From: Lachnospiraceae bacterium | GTDB taxonomy: Bacteria; Bacillota; Clostridia; Lachnospirales; Lachnospiraceae | DNA: 64,000 bases | Direction: 5' to 3' | Assembly (NCBI GenBank): GCA_014804355.1 | Contig: JAAUZY010000102.1 | Span: forward strand, 1-64,000 | Shown: in pieces, positions 53,158 through 62,301 of the stretch | How the letters are laid out: each line of letters starts with the position of its first letter | How positions within the stretch are numbered: the first letter of the stretch is position 1 | Translations under genes and position numbers: made by a program | Notes under the pieces: generated by a model | Database searches by the model: none | Seen by the model: only the letters and a program-made list of their open reading frames with translations | What the model was told of the DNA's origin: nothing

Positions 53158-55074
53158 CTATTTTCGTTTCATCAGGTAAAACTCAACGTTTTCATTGAGG
53201 GTATAGGTTTTCTCAATGCGGTATCTATCATATACATATTCTGCGACCTCCTTACGTCTTTCCAATGTCTTTTGGGACGTTATAATAGTATCCTCGTACT
53301 CAAGATCGCTGTATAGTTTGTTCGGGATCGCATCCCCTGTGATACTTGCGTCCGCCCAGTCTGTCGTATAGCTCCTCGTTTTCCATCCTAATATGCTGTA
53401 CAGTTCCGGAATATCAATGCCAAAAGCGTAGGTATCCTCCTGTACATCCTCCCGGATCTGATCACGCAGTGCCAGAATCTCCCAATTCTCATAACCTGTT
53501 CTGGTATACAGCGCATCGCCAAAATGCAATATCTCACCAATTATCAGCGCAATCAATACCAGTGCTTGCAAGGTCCGCATTGTCGTGCTCACCATTCGGC
53601 CATAATCGTCTTGCTTCATCAGTTCAAAAAGACCGCCCATACAAATGATTGCCTCATAGTAGCAAATCGTCAGATTCCCATAGGCTGCGCGGTTCATAAA
53701 ATAGGTCATAAGCCCCAATCCAATCACAGCTACAGCCGCATAGATACATGTTTTCGAATCGTACAACTCCCTGCGCAAGATTCTGATTCCCAGTCTGACA
53801 ACCATGCCCAAAAAAAGAATTACCACTGCCATCCACGTCCATATTCCCGGCCACAAGCTCAGCTCCAACGAACCAATCATATATTTTTTACTGAACAGCG
53901 GGAATAAAAACACCTGCCATGTAATCCAGGTTCCGCTGACCGCAAGGTTATATAATCCTACTGCCATATAAGCCGCCGGCAGGCTGGTGATCATCACAAA
54001 GCACTCACACACAATGTCCCGCATTCTGATATTCTCCTTCGCGTAGACACCGACAATCCCTCTGGAGACAGTATAAACCAGATAGCCTATCAGGCATACG
54101 ATCCCGCTCTCCTTATTCCACACGATCGACAGCACCAGTATCAGCCAGGTGCCTGCATAATATTTATACCGACGGGAAGCAGCATGATTCACGTGCCTGT
54201 TCAGGAATACCATCCATGCGATCAGTACAGTCGGCCACAGTACGCGCATAGGATAACGCTGCCAGTAGTTCCTTTTCAAGAAGACGAGATTCCACAAAAG
54301 CGCTGCCGTGCACAGTACCCTGATATCTTTCCGCTCAATCAAATTATGGATCGCATAGATACACATGCCGACACATAGCATTGTCAGCAGAGACATAATG
54401 CCACTGAGAGCGATATATTCCCCTTTGCCGAACAGTTTCAGAGGCAACGCCAGTAAAATGGCATAATTGCCATACACTGAATTTGTGATCTCCCCATACG
54501 GCACTCCCTGCATCACATTATATATGGAATTAAACACCGCGCTGCCATGATAATAATCCACACTCAAATATTCGGGAAAATGATTCAGGAAACCACTGCT
54601 GGCAATGATCAGCGCATAGTACAGACCGAAACAACATTTCTCTTTCCTCTCTTCCATTTTAAGATGTGTAGCTATCGTCCCATATAGCAACGCAATTGCA
54701 ATGAGGATTCCCAATACGATGACTGTCGGATACATATGCCACAAAAAAGTATCCGCACTTGAGTAAGCCACCTTTGTATCAAACCTCCAGAAAATATACA
54801 TGAAAGGCACCACACTGACACAGCATATACCACTGAGCATGTTCAACACCTTCTCTCGATCAAATATCCTGCACTGCAGTATCGCATATGCCGCCAGATA
54901 AGTAATCATAAACACACAACACACCAAGGCATACTGCGCCAGATTAGTGCCACCAACCCTCTCCCGAAGGGGAGCCCATAGTTTTACAATATTAAATACG
55001 AAAATGGACATCATTCCGGCTGCGAAGACCGCAATAAAACTTTTTATATTTTGTTTCACAGGATTTGTCTGCAT
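53158..55074 (-). CDS. Polytopic membrane protein, GT-C-like
   Basis: A 638-residue protein with about fifteen hydrophobic segments and a C-terminal soluble part of about 110 residues. Outer loops contain EYLSVDYYHGSAVFNSIYNVMQG and YGEITNSVYGNYAILLALP, where acidic and aromatic residues cluster as in GT-C transferases; KTRSYTTDWADA occurs in the tail. No catalytic family is recognised. AAGGAG lies seven bases before the ATG. Its start is two bases from the end of the atypical nucleotidyltransferase, so the two are tightly coupled. Probably an outer-face glycosyltransferase of the operon, inferred from topology and context. Confidence 0.65.
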   Translation of the reverse strand: MQTNPVKQNIKSFIAVFAAGMMSIFVFNIVKLWAPLRERVGGTNLAQYALVCCVFMITYLAAYAILQCRIFDREKVLNMLSGICCVSVVPFMYIFWRFDTKVAYSSADTFLWHMYPTVIVLGILIAIALLYGTIATHLKMEERKEKCCFGLYYALIIASSGFLNHFPEYLSVDYYHGSAVFNSIYNVMQGVPYGEITNSVYGNYAILLALPLKLFGKGEYIALSGIMSLLTMLCVGMCIYAIHNLIERKDIRVLCTAALLWNLVFLKRNYWQRYPMRVLWPTVLIAWMVFLNRHVNHAASRRYKYYAGTWLILVLSIVWNKESGIVCLIGYLVYTVSRGIVGVYAKENIRMRDIVCECFVMITSLPAAYMAVGLYNLAVSGTWITWQVFLFPLFSKKYMIGSLELSLWPGIWTWMAVVILFLGMVVRLGIRILRRELYDSKTCIYAAVAVIGLGLMTYFMNRAAYGNLTICYYEAIICMGGLFELMKQDDYGRMVSTTMRTLQALVLIALIIGEILHFGDALYTRTGYENWEILALRDQIREDVQEDTYAFGIDIPELYSILGWKTRSYTTDWADASITGDAIPNKLYSDLEYEDTIITSQKTLERRKEVAEYVYDRYRIEKTYTLNENVEFYLMKRK

Positions 55075-55076
55075 CT

Positions 55077-55880
55077 CTATTCTCCTTCCGCATTTTGATA
55101 ATCATGACATATCCCCTTCTTCAGCCAAGGTGCCATTCCCGCGCTGTATAGATTCTCCATAGTAAATCTGTCATGGTGCGTCTCTACGGGTGCCCAGAAT
55201 CCCCGATGCTTATAAGTGATCAATTGACCCTTATCCGCTAAATTTTCTTTCAACACCTTGTTCAGATTATAGTTGCCATTCAATATATGAAATACCTTCC
55301 TATGAAACACATAAAGGCAGGCGTTGATCCACGCCTGATCATTTTCGGAAGTTTCGGCTTCCCTGACCAGATACCCCTCCGAATCGATCTCGATCGCCGC
55401 ATTCCTTCCGGTTGGCCTTGCTACCGCCATTGTCGCTATCTTTCCGTGCTCCCTATGGTATGCCAGCATTCCATTCATGTCGATATCAGAGAGACAATCG
55501 CCGTACGTGACGATAAATGTGTCGTCCTTAATATATTTCTCGATCTGCGCGATCCTGAGTCCCGTCTCACTGTACAGACCGGTATCCACCACTGTTACTT
55601 TCCAGTCCTCCGTGCGGTTTTTGTGAATCTCAACCGTATTGGTCTGCAGATCGACAGTAATATCAGACTGATAGATATAATAATCCATAAAATATGTCTT
55701 GATCATATCGACTTTATAGCCGCCACATATGATGAACTCATTTAATCCGTATGCCGTAAAACTCTTCATGATATGCCATAGAATTGGTTTCCCGCCAATT
55801 TCTGCCATCGGCTTGGGAATCCCCTCCTGTTCATTGCTGATGGTACTCCTTTTTCCTCCCGCCAGGATAACTACTTTCAT
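55077..55880 (-). CDS. Atypical RfbF-like nucleotidyltransferase with altered active-site loop
   Basis: A 267-residue homologue of RfbF (same operon, 50723). The fold is kept: KPMAEIGGKPILWHIMKSF, CGGYKVDMIKTYF and RGFWAPVETHHDRFTMENL. The nucleotide loop, however, reads MKVVILAGGKRSTIS: residue 11 is Arg instead of Gly and residue 13 is Thr instead of the catalytic Arg. In YGDCLSDID a Cys-Leu replaces the Gly-Val after the Asp. A conventional cytidylyl- or uridylyl-transfer is therefore doubtful; it may be a regulator, a different-substrate enzyme or an inactive paralogue. It is flanked by the flippase gene (two bases) and a membrane gene (two bases), so it is under selection with them. Confidence 0.8.
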   Translation of the reverse strand: MKVVILAGGKRSTISNEQEGIPKPMAEIGGKPILWHIMKSFTAYGLNEFIICGGYKVDMIKTYFMDYYIYQSDITVDLQTNTVEIHKNRTEDWKVTVVDTGLYSETGLRIAQIEKYIKDDTFIVTYGDCLSDIDMNGMLAYHREHGKIATMAVARPTGRNAAIEIDSEGYLVREAETSENDQAWINACLYVFHRKVFHILNGNYNLNKVLKENLADKGQLITYKHRGFWAPVETHHDRFTMENLYSAGMAPWLKKGICHDYQNAEGE

Positions 55881-55882
55881 AC

Positions 55883-57145
55883 CTAATGTCCTTTCAGTTT
55901 TTTGATTAGTATTCCCCCGTACAACAGACTAAGCAGCGCCATCAATGCCATATAACAGATTGCTGCTCCCATCGTCCCATACCTTGATACAACAACCGGC
56001 AGGCTGACCATCGCCATGAGCGCAACGATAACATGCGGCAATAACAGTGCCTTTTGGCAGCGCATGATTGTCAAGACCACACTTTGATATCCCGATAGCG
56101 CCAGAAAAGCGCTCGCCAATAGCAGTATCATCAATTCTCCTTTATATCCGCTCAAATCCGTATGGTACAGCAGCGATAATACCGGAACGCCCAATAAATA
56201 TCCCCCTGCCAGACACACAACAGCCAGTACGCCTATGATCACGCCCTGCCTCGTGATCCGTTTCCGAAACTTATCAATTCGCCCCTGTTCCCATTCAATC
56301 GCCATGGGAACAAGCGTCGGCTGATAAATAAAATTATTCAATAAACCTATTACAAACACGGGCATGGCTACAAATCCGTAGCATGCCTGTATCTCGTCCG
56401 TTAAATACGCGTCAATGGCATATTTCGGCATATTATTCTCAAAGAGTGCCAAAAAAGAAATGCCAAACAACGGCAATACCGCCTTCAGGAGCTGTCCAAT
56501 CTGCAATAAATCTATCTTCTTGCAAAGCAGTCTTGAAAATCGGTCTTCTTCGCTACAAAGCTTCGGATAGGATACCCTCAGAAGGATCAGAAATATGACC
56601 ACAGAAACCAGCAGGCACCACAACAAAGCATCCTTTAAATCTCTGCTGATATATAATGCGACAGGAAAGAGCAGCAAAATACCGATCCACCTTAAGCAGA
56701 ACATCTTAGCTCCCGCATACAACCTGCCCTTCTTCTGATAGTACCCCCATATCACGTCTTCCCATGCCTCGACGGCATAAATCATACATATCGCAAAAAT
56801 GATTCCGATTTTGTCGCAACCATATTTTAATCCCACCGCCGCATAACCTAAATATCCACAGAGCACTATCACCATAGCTAAGACTGTCACCAAACGTGTC
56901 GTCAGATATGTGAAAAAAGAAAACTTATTTTCCACGTCTGTCACCTGATAATTGCGCACTCCAAACTTGCCTATGGGCAGCATCAGATTTCCTATCGCAA
57001 ATGCCATCGTCAACATACCCGCGTCTGCAAGTCCCGTCATCCGGGTAACGATCATGGACATAACGACTGCCTCTGCGGCATTAATTAATCCCGCTGCTGT
57101 ATTCCATGCATAATCCTGCTTAAGTTGCTTCTCTGTATTTCTCAT
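55883..57145 (-). CDS. Wzx-type polysaccharide flippase
   Basis: A 420-residue protein with about twelve membrane segments of the MOP (Wzx) superfamily. The N-terminus DYAWNTAAGLINAAEAVVMSMIVTRMTG and the FGVRNYQVTD segment after helix 2 are typical of oligosaccharide flippases in clostridial capsule loci; GISFLALFENNMPKYAIDAYL marks the second half. It would move undecaprenyl-diphosphate-linked oligosaccharide across the membrane. It starts after the membrane GT2 gene (56 bases) and ends two bases before the atypical nucleotidyltransferase. The ribosome binding site is weak (GGAA). A dedicated Wzy is not recognisable, although one of the large membrane proteins could be it. Confidence 0.88.
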   Translation of the reverse strand: MRNTEKQLKQDYAWNTAAGLINAAEAVVMSMIVTRMTGLADAGMLTMAFAIGNLMLPIGKFGVRNYQVTDVENKFSFFTYLTTRLVTVLAMVIVLCGYLGYAAVGLKYGCDKIGIIFAICMIYAVEAWEDVIWGYYQKKGRLYAGAKMFCLRWIGILLLFPVALYISRDLKDALLWCLLVSVVIFLILLRVSYPKLCSEEDRFSRLLCKKIDLLQIGQLLKAVLPLFGISFLALFENNMPKYAIDAYLTDEIQACYGFVAMPVFVIGLLNNFIYQPTLVPMAIEWEQGRIDKFRKRITRQGVIIGVLAVVCLAGGYLLGVPVLSLLYHTDLSGYKGELMILLLASAFLALSGYQSVVLTIMRCQKALLLPHVIVALMAMVSLPVVVSRYGTMGAAICYMALMALLSLLYGGILIKKLKGH

Positions 57146-57201
57146 TATTTATTCCATTCAAAATTATTCAGGCAAATCCGTTCACGTCACATGATTTGAA
57201 A

Positions 57202-58155
57202 TCAATCCGTTCGTTCTGCAGCGCTGTCAATATTTAGCATTTCACTTACAATCACATCTGACTGCCTCGACACCTTCCGGAGTATTACACCGATATATTC
57301 ACCCAGCACTCCCATAAAGAGCAACTGTACGGATCCCAAAAACAGCATACCGATCAGCACTGGTGCCATGCCCGCCGAAAATCTGTACCACAAGGTCAAT
57401 TTCATAATGAAATAAAACACGCCTAGCAAAAAACTGATTACAGACATACAAAATCCTGCAACCGTCATCAGTCTAAGCGGAGCCGTGGAAGTATTCACAA
57501 GGCTATTCAGTGCAAAATTCAAATAACGCCACACATTGTAGCTGGATTTGCCGCTCCGCCGTTTTTCCTGAACATACTGAATCAGCTTCACCTCGTATCC
57601 CATATCAGCCAGCGCGTTTCTCAGTGCAATGTCTTCGTCCATCTTGATGATCTCTTCCAGGACTTCTCTGTCATACAGCATAATTCCCGACATATGATCA
57701 TACTGGGGGACCTCGGAAAAGGCATTCATGATCTTATAATACACGTGTCTCAAAAAATACTTGATCCTTCCTTCTTCAGAACCCATCTTCTGCCCCGCCA
57801 CCACTTTATATCCCTGTTCCCAATATCCGACAAACTCCGGAATCAGTTCCGGCGGCTCTTGAAAATCACATGCTATATGCAGAATCACATCTCCGGTACA
57901 GCATCCCAAGCGCATTCTCCTTCCACGGCCGCCGGTACCGTAATTCCTGTTGAGCATAATAACCTTAATATGCTTGTCCTCAGCCGCCAGCTCTCGCAAT
58001 CGCTCCTTTGTAGCATCCGTGGAACAATTATCTCTAAAGATAATCTCATAATCATAATCCATGGACTGCATGATATGCGTCAGCGCCTCCGCCATCGGCT
58101 TTACATTATTTTCTTCATTATAACACGGTACATTGATCGATATCTTTTTCCTCAT
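57202..58155 (-). CDS. Membrane GT2 (DPM1/GtrB-like)
   Basis: A 317-residue GT2 with two C-terminal helices (about 235-285). ISINVPCYNEENNVKPM, the FRDNCSTDAT site and the metal region LHIACDFQEPPEL replace the usual DADLQDP with a shorter acidic motif; RNYGTGGRGRRMRLGCC is unusual and rich in arginine. It likely transfers a sugar to undecaprenyl phosphate as the first step of the eight-gene operon. AAGGG lies eight bases before the ATG. It follows a good promoter at 58182 and is the first gene of the flippase - CDP-sugar module. Confidence 0.86.
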   Translation of the reverse strand: MRKKISINVPCYNEENNVKPMAEALTHIMQSMDYDYEIIFRDNCSTDATKERLRELAAEDKHIKVIMLNRNYGTGGRGRRMRLGCCTGDVILHIACDFQEPPELIPEFVGYWEQGYKVVAGQKMGSEEGRIKYFLRHVYYKIMNAFSEVPQYDHMSGIMLYDREVLEEIIKMDEDIALRNALADMGYEVKLIQYVQEKRRSGKSSYNVWRYLNFALNSLVNTSTAPLRLMTVAGFCMSVISFLLGVFYFIMKLTLWYRFSAGMAPVLIGMLFLGSVQLLFMGVLGEYIGVILRKVSRQSDVIVSEMLNIDSAAERTD

Positions 58156-58181
58156 TTCACCGTCCCTTTCAGCATATTATT

Positions 58182-58210
58182 ATAATACCCATTATTTCCC
58201 GTATTTTCAA
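58182..58210 (-). promoter_or_regulatory. Sigma-A type promoter for the CDP-sugar operon
   Basis: TTGAAA (58205-58210), 17-base spacer, TATTAT (58182-58187) on the minus strand, in the 87-base gap between the LacI gene and the GT2 gene. Confidence 0.6.
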
Positions 58211-58242
58211 CCCTTTTATAGTGACATATCACTTCATTCGGC

Positions 58243-59238
58243 CTACAGCCGATAACAGCTCTCCCTCTCTATAACCTTACACGGAAATTCGACTCTCAAA
58301 TATTCGGTGTGCTTATGCGAAATCCTGTCCAGGAGAACTGTGACCGCCATCCGCCCCATTTCTTCCTTCGGTATATCCACCGTCGTAAGAAGCGGCGTTG
58401 CCGTCATGGACTGCGCAATATTGTCGATCGCAATAATTGACAGTGCCTGCCGCTTTGCCTTATTCTTAGAAGCAGAATCGGTCAGTGCCTGCATAGCCCC
58501 TAATGCAGAGATATCATTCGCACAGAGCACTGCAGTCATATCACGCTGCTGTAACTCCGTCATAGCACGATAACCACTTTCATATGTCTGGTCTGTGGAA
58601 TAGATATAATGATAATTGATCGGAATATTTTGTTTGATCAGCGTTTCACAATATCCGACATATCTCGCCTCAAAAGAACAGTCTCCGATGTAACCTATTT
58701 TCCGATGTCCTAATGACAACAGATATTCCATCGCTTTTACTGCCGCAGTCTTCCCGTTACAAATGATCTCATCCATTTTATAATCGGTAGGATTTCTGTC
58801 TACCCCTACGATATTGCGGGTATAATGTTTTAAACGAGTCAGAAACTCATCGGAACATCTCCCCAATATAATGATGCCGTCCGTTTTCTCCAAAGCAGAG
58901 AAATCCACATCCTCTGTATTCGTAACCGCCTGCAGTATACAGGAATTGGCCAGCAGGCTCGCTTCAATGCTCTGAAACAATTCGCGAAAAAAAGGATCCT
59001 TATCCAGGAAACCGATCCTCGTCAATATAACAGTTATTTTATAACTTCTCGCGGTCTCATGCTTTCCCATCTTTAAATTACGTGCCGCTGTATTAGGCAC
59101 ATAGTTTAAAGTATGGGCCGCTTCCCAGATCTTCTCCTTTAGTTCTGAAGATGCGCAGGTTGGCACCGTATTGTTTAACACCCGCGACACGGTAGAAGGG
59201 GAAACTCCGACCATTTCCGCAATTCTTTTTAATGACAT
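58243..59238 (-). CDS. LacI family transcriptional regulator
   Basis: A 331-residue repressor-type protein. Residues 1-55 are the LacI helix-turn-helix and hinge: MSLKRIAEMVGVSPSTVSRVLNN, then YVPNTAARNLK. The rest is a periplasmic-binding-protein-like effector domain with DGIILGRCSDEF, GHRKIGYIGD and AVLCANDISALGAM. GAGG lies five bases before the ATG at 59238; the longer frame would overlap the operator region. It is divergent from the sulfate-type ABC transporter. The palindrome GCAAACGTTTGC (59269-59280) overlaps its own -35 box and lies upstream of the transporter promoter, so it probably controls both. The effector is unknown. Confidence 0.93.
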   Translation of the reverse strand: MSLKRIAEMVGVSPSTVSRVLNNTVPTCASSELKEKIWEAAHTLNYVPNTAARNLKMGKHETARSYKITVILTRIGFLDKDPFFRELFQSIEASLLANSCILQAVTNTEDVDFSALEKTDGIIILGRCSDEFLTRLKHYTRNIVGVDRNPTDYKMDEIICNGKTAAVKAMEYLLSLGHRKIGYIGDCSFEARYVGYCETLIKQNIPINYHYIYSTDQTYESGYRAMTELQQRDMTAVLCANDISALGAMQALTDSASKNKAKRQALSIIAIDNIAQSMTATPLLTTVDIPKEEMGRMAVTVLLDRISHKHTEYLRVEFPCKVIERESCYRL

Positions 59239-59254
59239 AATTTCCTCTTTTCTT

Positions 59255-59283
59255 TGAATACTTCTCAAGCAAACGTTTGCCAA
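59255..59283 (-). promoter_or_regulatory. Promoter of the LacI gene
   Basis: TTGGCA (59278-59283), 17-base spacer, TATTCA (59255-59260) on the minus strand. The -35 overlaps the palindrome at 59269-59280, as expected for autoregulation. Confidence 0.5.
59269..59280. promoter_or_regulatory. Operator palindrome GCAAACGTTTGC
   Basis: A perfect 12-bp LacI-type operator with the central CG step. It lies between the divergent promoters. A related half-site (AAACGTTTGC) occurs at 59427-59436 in the transporter's first codons. Confidence 0.75.
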
Positions 59284-59291
59284 TAATTGGG

Positions 59292-59320
59292 TTGCATTTA
59301 TATTTTCATGCGCATATACT
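59292..59320 (+). promoter_or_regulatory. Promoter of the sulfate-type transporter operon
   Basis: TTGCAT (59292-59297), 17-base spacer, TATACT (59315-59320), 88 bases before the ATG at 59409. The palindrome lies 11 bases upstream of the -35. Confidence 0.65.
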
Positions 59321-59408
59321 GTTCCTAAACAATTATAGCAAATATGCCAATAAATGCAATATTTTTATTTGCATTATAACCAAATCGAAAGGGATAGGAG
59401 TTAAAGTT

Positions 59409-60446
59409 ATGAAAAAAATTAAAGAAAACGTTTGCTTATCTGTTTTATCTGCATGTATGATTGCGGGAATGCTCACAGGGTGCGGAAGTGCTTCCGGCAG
59501 TACCGCCAATAGCGATACTTCTGTAGAGTTACTGAATGTATCCTACGACCCGACAAGAGAGTTCTATGCTGCTTATAATGAACTGTTCTGTGATTACTGG
59601 AAAGAAAAGACCGGACAGGATGTAACCGTGACACAATCCCACGGCGGTTCCGGTTCCCAGGCACGTTCCGTGATTGAAGGAAACGAAGCCGATGTCGTAA
59701 CGCTTGCGCTGGCCCATGATGTAACGGCAATTGAAGAGGCCGGTTTGATCGAAAGCGGCTGGGAGGACGAATTCGATAAGGACAGTTCACCGTATACATC
59801 CACCATCGTATTTCTGGTGCACAAAGGCAACGAAAAGAACATTCAGGATTGGGATGACCTGATCAGAGATGACGTTGATGTAATTACCCCCAACCCCAAA
59901 ACATCCGGAGCCGCTTGTTGGAGTTTTCTTGCGGCATGGGCATATCAGCAGGAACAGGACGGACAGGATTCGGCAGCGACACAGGAATTCATGAAAAAAC
60001 TGTATCAGAATGTATTGGTACTGGACTCCGGAGCCAGAGGTTCAACGAATACATTTGTTGAAAACGGTCAGGGCGATGTATTAATTGCATGGGAGAACGA
60101 AGCCTATCTGTCCATGCAGGAATATCCTGATCAGTATGAGATCATAACGCCAAGCATAAGCATATTGGCACAGCCTTCCGTTGCAGTGGTAGATGAAAAT
60201 GCCAAAAGCCACGGCACCCCCGAAGCTGCTTCCGCTTATCTGAAATACTTATACAGCGAAGATGCGCAAAGACTCGCCGGCAAAAATTATTATCGTCCTT
60301 CAAATGAAGATATCCTGCGTGAATTTTCAGATCAGTTCAATCTCGACATGAACCTTGTTACCATAGAAGATTTCGGCGGCTGGAATGAAGCATACAAAAC
60401 CTTCTTTGAAGACGGCGCCATTTTTGATCAAATATATGATGAATAA
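59409..60446 (+). CDS. Sulfate/thiosulfate-type ABC transporter substrate-binding lipoprotein
   Basis: A 345-residue exported binding protein. The signal peptide ends in the lipobox [50 protein letters not shown] and [17 protein letters not shown] are hallmarks of the Sbp/CysP family. It captures sulfate, thiosulfate or a related oxyanion for the CysTWA system encoded next. ATAGGAG lies eight bases before the ATG; an upstream in-frame start is rejected because it would remove the signal peptide from the N-terminus. The C-terminus ends with DQIYDE. Exact anion cannot be decided from sequence. Confidence 0.93.
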   Translation: MKKIKENVCLSVLSACMIAGMLTGCGSASGSTANSDTSVELLNVSYDPTREFYAAYNELFCDYWKEKTGQDVTVTQSHGGSGSQARSVIEGNEADVVTLALAHDVTAIEEAGLIESGWEDEFDKDSSPYTSTIVFLVHKGNEKNIQDWDDLIRDDVDVITPNPKTSGAACWSFLAAWAYQQEQDGQDSAATQEFMKKLYQNVLVLDSGARGSTNTFVENGQGDVLIAWENEAYLSMQEYPDQYEIITPSISILAQPSVAVVDENAKSHGTPEAASAYLKYLYSEDAQRLAGKNYYRPSNEDILREFSDQFNLDMNLVTIEDFGGWNEAYKTFFEDGAIFDQIYDE

Positions 60447-60491
60447 ATATTAATGGTACATACGGTACTTGTAAGAAAGGATCTTCTATTC

Positions 60492-61343
60492 ATGGAACAG
60501 CAGATTGTAAAAGTGAAAAACAAAAAAGGCGTCAGAGTCATTCCCGGATTTGGTTTTTCCATGGGTATAACACTGTTTATGCTAAGCATCCTCGTGCTGA
60601 TTCCTCTGGCATCCATATTTATCAGCACTGCTCAGCTTGATTTTAAAGAATTTATTGATATTGTTACTTCGCGCCAGATCGTGTCCGGTTATGTAGTCAG
60701 CTTATCCTGTTCTTTTATTGCCGCGCTGGTCAATGTCGTATTCGGGCTTATGCTGGCCTGGGTGATCGAGCGCTATGAATTTCCGGGCAGACGACTGATG
60801 GATGGCCTGATCGAATTACCTTTTGCTCTGCCGACCGCTGTAGCTGGTATTTCCCTGACTTATCTCTATTCCGATCAGGGATGGATAGGCTCTGTTTTTG
60901 CGAAAGCCGGTATTAAAATTGCCTATACACGCATTGGAATTACCATTGCCATGATATTTGTAGGCATTCCATTCGTAGTAAGATCAGTTCAACCGGTACT
61001 TGAAAAACTTGACAGGCAGTATGAAGAAGCGGCGCTTATGCTGGGCGCCGGCAGAACTTACACCTTTTTCCGCGTCATATTGCCCGAATTATTTCCGGCG
61101 CTGCTTGCCGGATTCGGTCTTGCCTTCGCCCGGGGAATCGGAGAATACGGAAGCGTGGTATTTATTGCAGGCAACATACCTTACAAAACCCAGATAGCGC
61201 CTCTGCTGATCATGACAAAACTGGAGCAATATAAATACGCCGATGCAACCGCATGCGCACTGGTATTATTGCTGATCTCTTTTCTGCTGATGCTGCTGAT
61301 CAATTCCATTCAGCTTCACATGCAGAAGTTCAGCAAGTGCTGA
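60492..61343 (+). CDS. cysT: Sulfate-type ABC transporter permease CysT
   Basis: A 283-residue inner-membrane permease with about six helices. VIPGFGFSMGITLFMLSILVLIPL and ELPFALPTAVAGISLTYLYSDQGWIG are typical of CysT/CysU, and the ATPase-contact loop is EEAALMLGAGRTYTFFRVILPELFPALLAG (EAA motif). AAAGGA lies ten bases before the ATG at 60492; a start 13 codons earlier would overlap nothing but lacks support. It forms the channel with CysW. It lies 45 bases after the binding-protein stop in the same operon. Confidence 0.92.
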   Translation: MEQQIVKVKNKKGVRVIPGFGFSMGITLFMLSILVLIPLASIFISTAQLDFKEFIDIVTSRQIVSGYVVSLSCSFIAALVNVVFGLMLAWVIERYEFPGRRLMDGLIELPFALPTAVAGISLTYLYSDQGWIGSVFAKAGIKIAYTRIGITIAMIFVGIPFVVRSVQPVLEKLDRQYEEAALMLGAGRTYTFFRVILPELFPALLAGFGLAFARGIGEYGSVVFIAGNIPYKTQIAPLLIMTKLEQYKYADATACALVLLLISFLLMLLINSIQLHMQKFSKC

Positions 61344-61397
61344 TATCCACACACTACACAAAAAAACAAATTCTGCTGGAAAGGCGTGGCTATAAAT

Positions 61398-62285
61398 ATG
61401 GCGAAAGAAGTGAAAAAAAATTATGAACAGGATGTCGTCGGAGACGGTATCAATTCCATTCAAAAGGTGATCGATCCGCACAAAAGCGAATCGAATCACA
61501 TCGTAAAAAATATATTAATAGGAACATGCGCACTATTCCTTTTTATCATGCTGATACTGCCTTTGATCGTAGTGATTATCAACGCTTTCAGAGATGGCTG
61601 GGCCGCTTATCAGAAAGCTGTATTCGACGAATATACGGTCAAAGCGCTGCAGCTCACCTTATTGGCAACAGTATCCGCCGTAGCCGTTAATACGGTATTC
61701 GGAATCGTTGCCTCCTATCTGGTATCCAAATTCTATTTCAGGGGACGCCAGATACTGTCCGCATTAATAGACATTCCTTTTTCGATTTCACCGGTCATAG
61801 CAGGCCTGATTTTCATATTGACTTTCGGAAATGTCGGATGGATGGGTGATTTTCTGAAATCCCACGGCATCAAAATAGTATTTGCAGTGCCGGGAATTAT
61901 CTTAGCGACGATTTTTGTCACATTTCCCTTCGTCTTTCGTGAATTATTGCCGGTTCTCAACGCACAGGGAAAAGACGAAGAAGAGGCGGCAGCGCTTATG
62001 GGTGCGAACGGGTTCACCATTTTCCGCAAAATAACATTCCCGCATATCAAATGGGCTCTGCTCTACGGTATTGTACTGTGCACAGCCCGTGCAATGGGGG
62101 AGTTCGGCGCAGTATCCGTTATCTCCGGTCATTTAAGAGGTAAAACCAACACACTGCCCCTGCATGTAGAGATACTTTATAATGAATTTAATACTACTGC
62201 CGCCTTCGCAGTGTCATCATTGCTGGTAATAATGGCTGTATTGATCCTGATAGCCAGAAATCTGATTGAATGGAAGAATAAATAG
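61398..62285 (+). CDS. cysW: Sulfate-type ABC transporter permease CysW
   Basis: A 295-residue permease with about six helices, paired with CysT. It begins with a charged, non-membrane stretch of about 35 residues. LLATVSAVAVNTVFGIVASYLVSKF, DIPFSISPVIAGLIFIL and the EAA loop EEAAALMGANGFTIFRKITFPHIKWALLYG identify CysW. The ATG at 61398 or a GTG four codons earlier (GGAAAGG just ahead) may be the start. It lies 54 bases after cysT and 16 bases before cysA. Confidence 0.92.
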   Translation: MAKEVKKNYEQDVVGDGINSIQKVIDPHKSESNHIVKNILIGTCALFLFIMLILPLIVVIINAFRDGWAAYQKAVFDEYTVKALQLTLLATVSAVAVNTVFGIVASYLVSKFYFRGRQILSALIDIPFSISPVIAGLIFILTFGNVGWMGDFLKSHGIKIVFAVPGIILATIFVTFPFVFRELLPVLNAQGKDEEEAAALMGANGFTIFRKITFPHIKWALLYGIVLCTARAMGEFGAVSVISGHLRGKTNTLPLHVEILYNEFNTTAAFAVSSLLVIMAVLILIARNLIEWKNK

Positions 62286-62301
62286 AAAAGAGGGTATTCA
62301 T

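Noticed and set aside
55883-58155. Membrane GT2 or flippase as evidence of a prophage serotype-conversion island
   Set aside because: No integrase, att-like repeat or phage gene is present; the genes are embedded in a CDP-sugar operon.
59277-59408. N-terminal extension of the substrate-binding protein
   Set aside because: It would read through the promoter and place the signal peptide internally; the AGGAG site fits the ATG at 59409.
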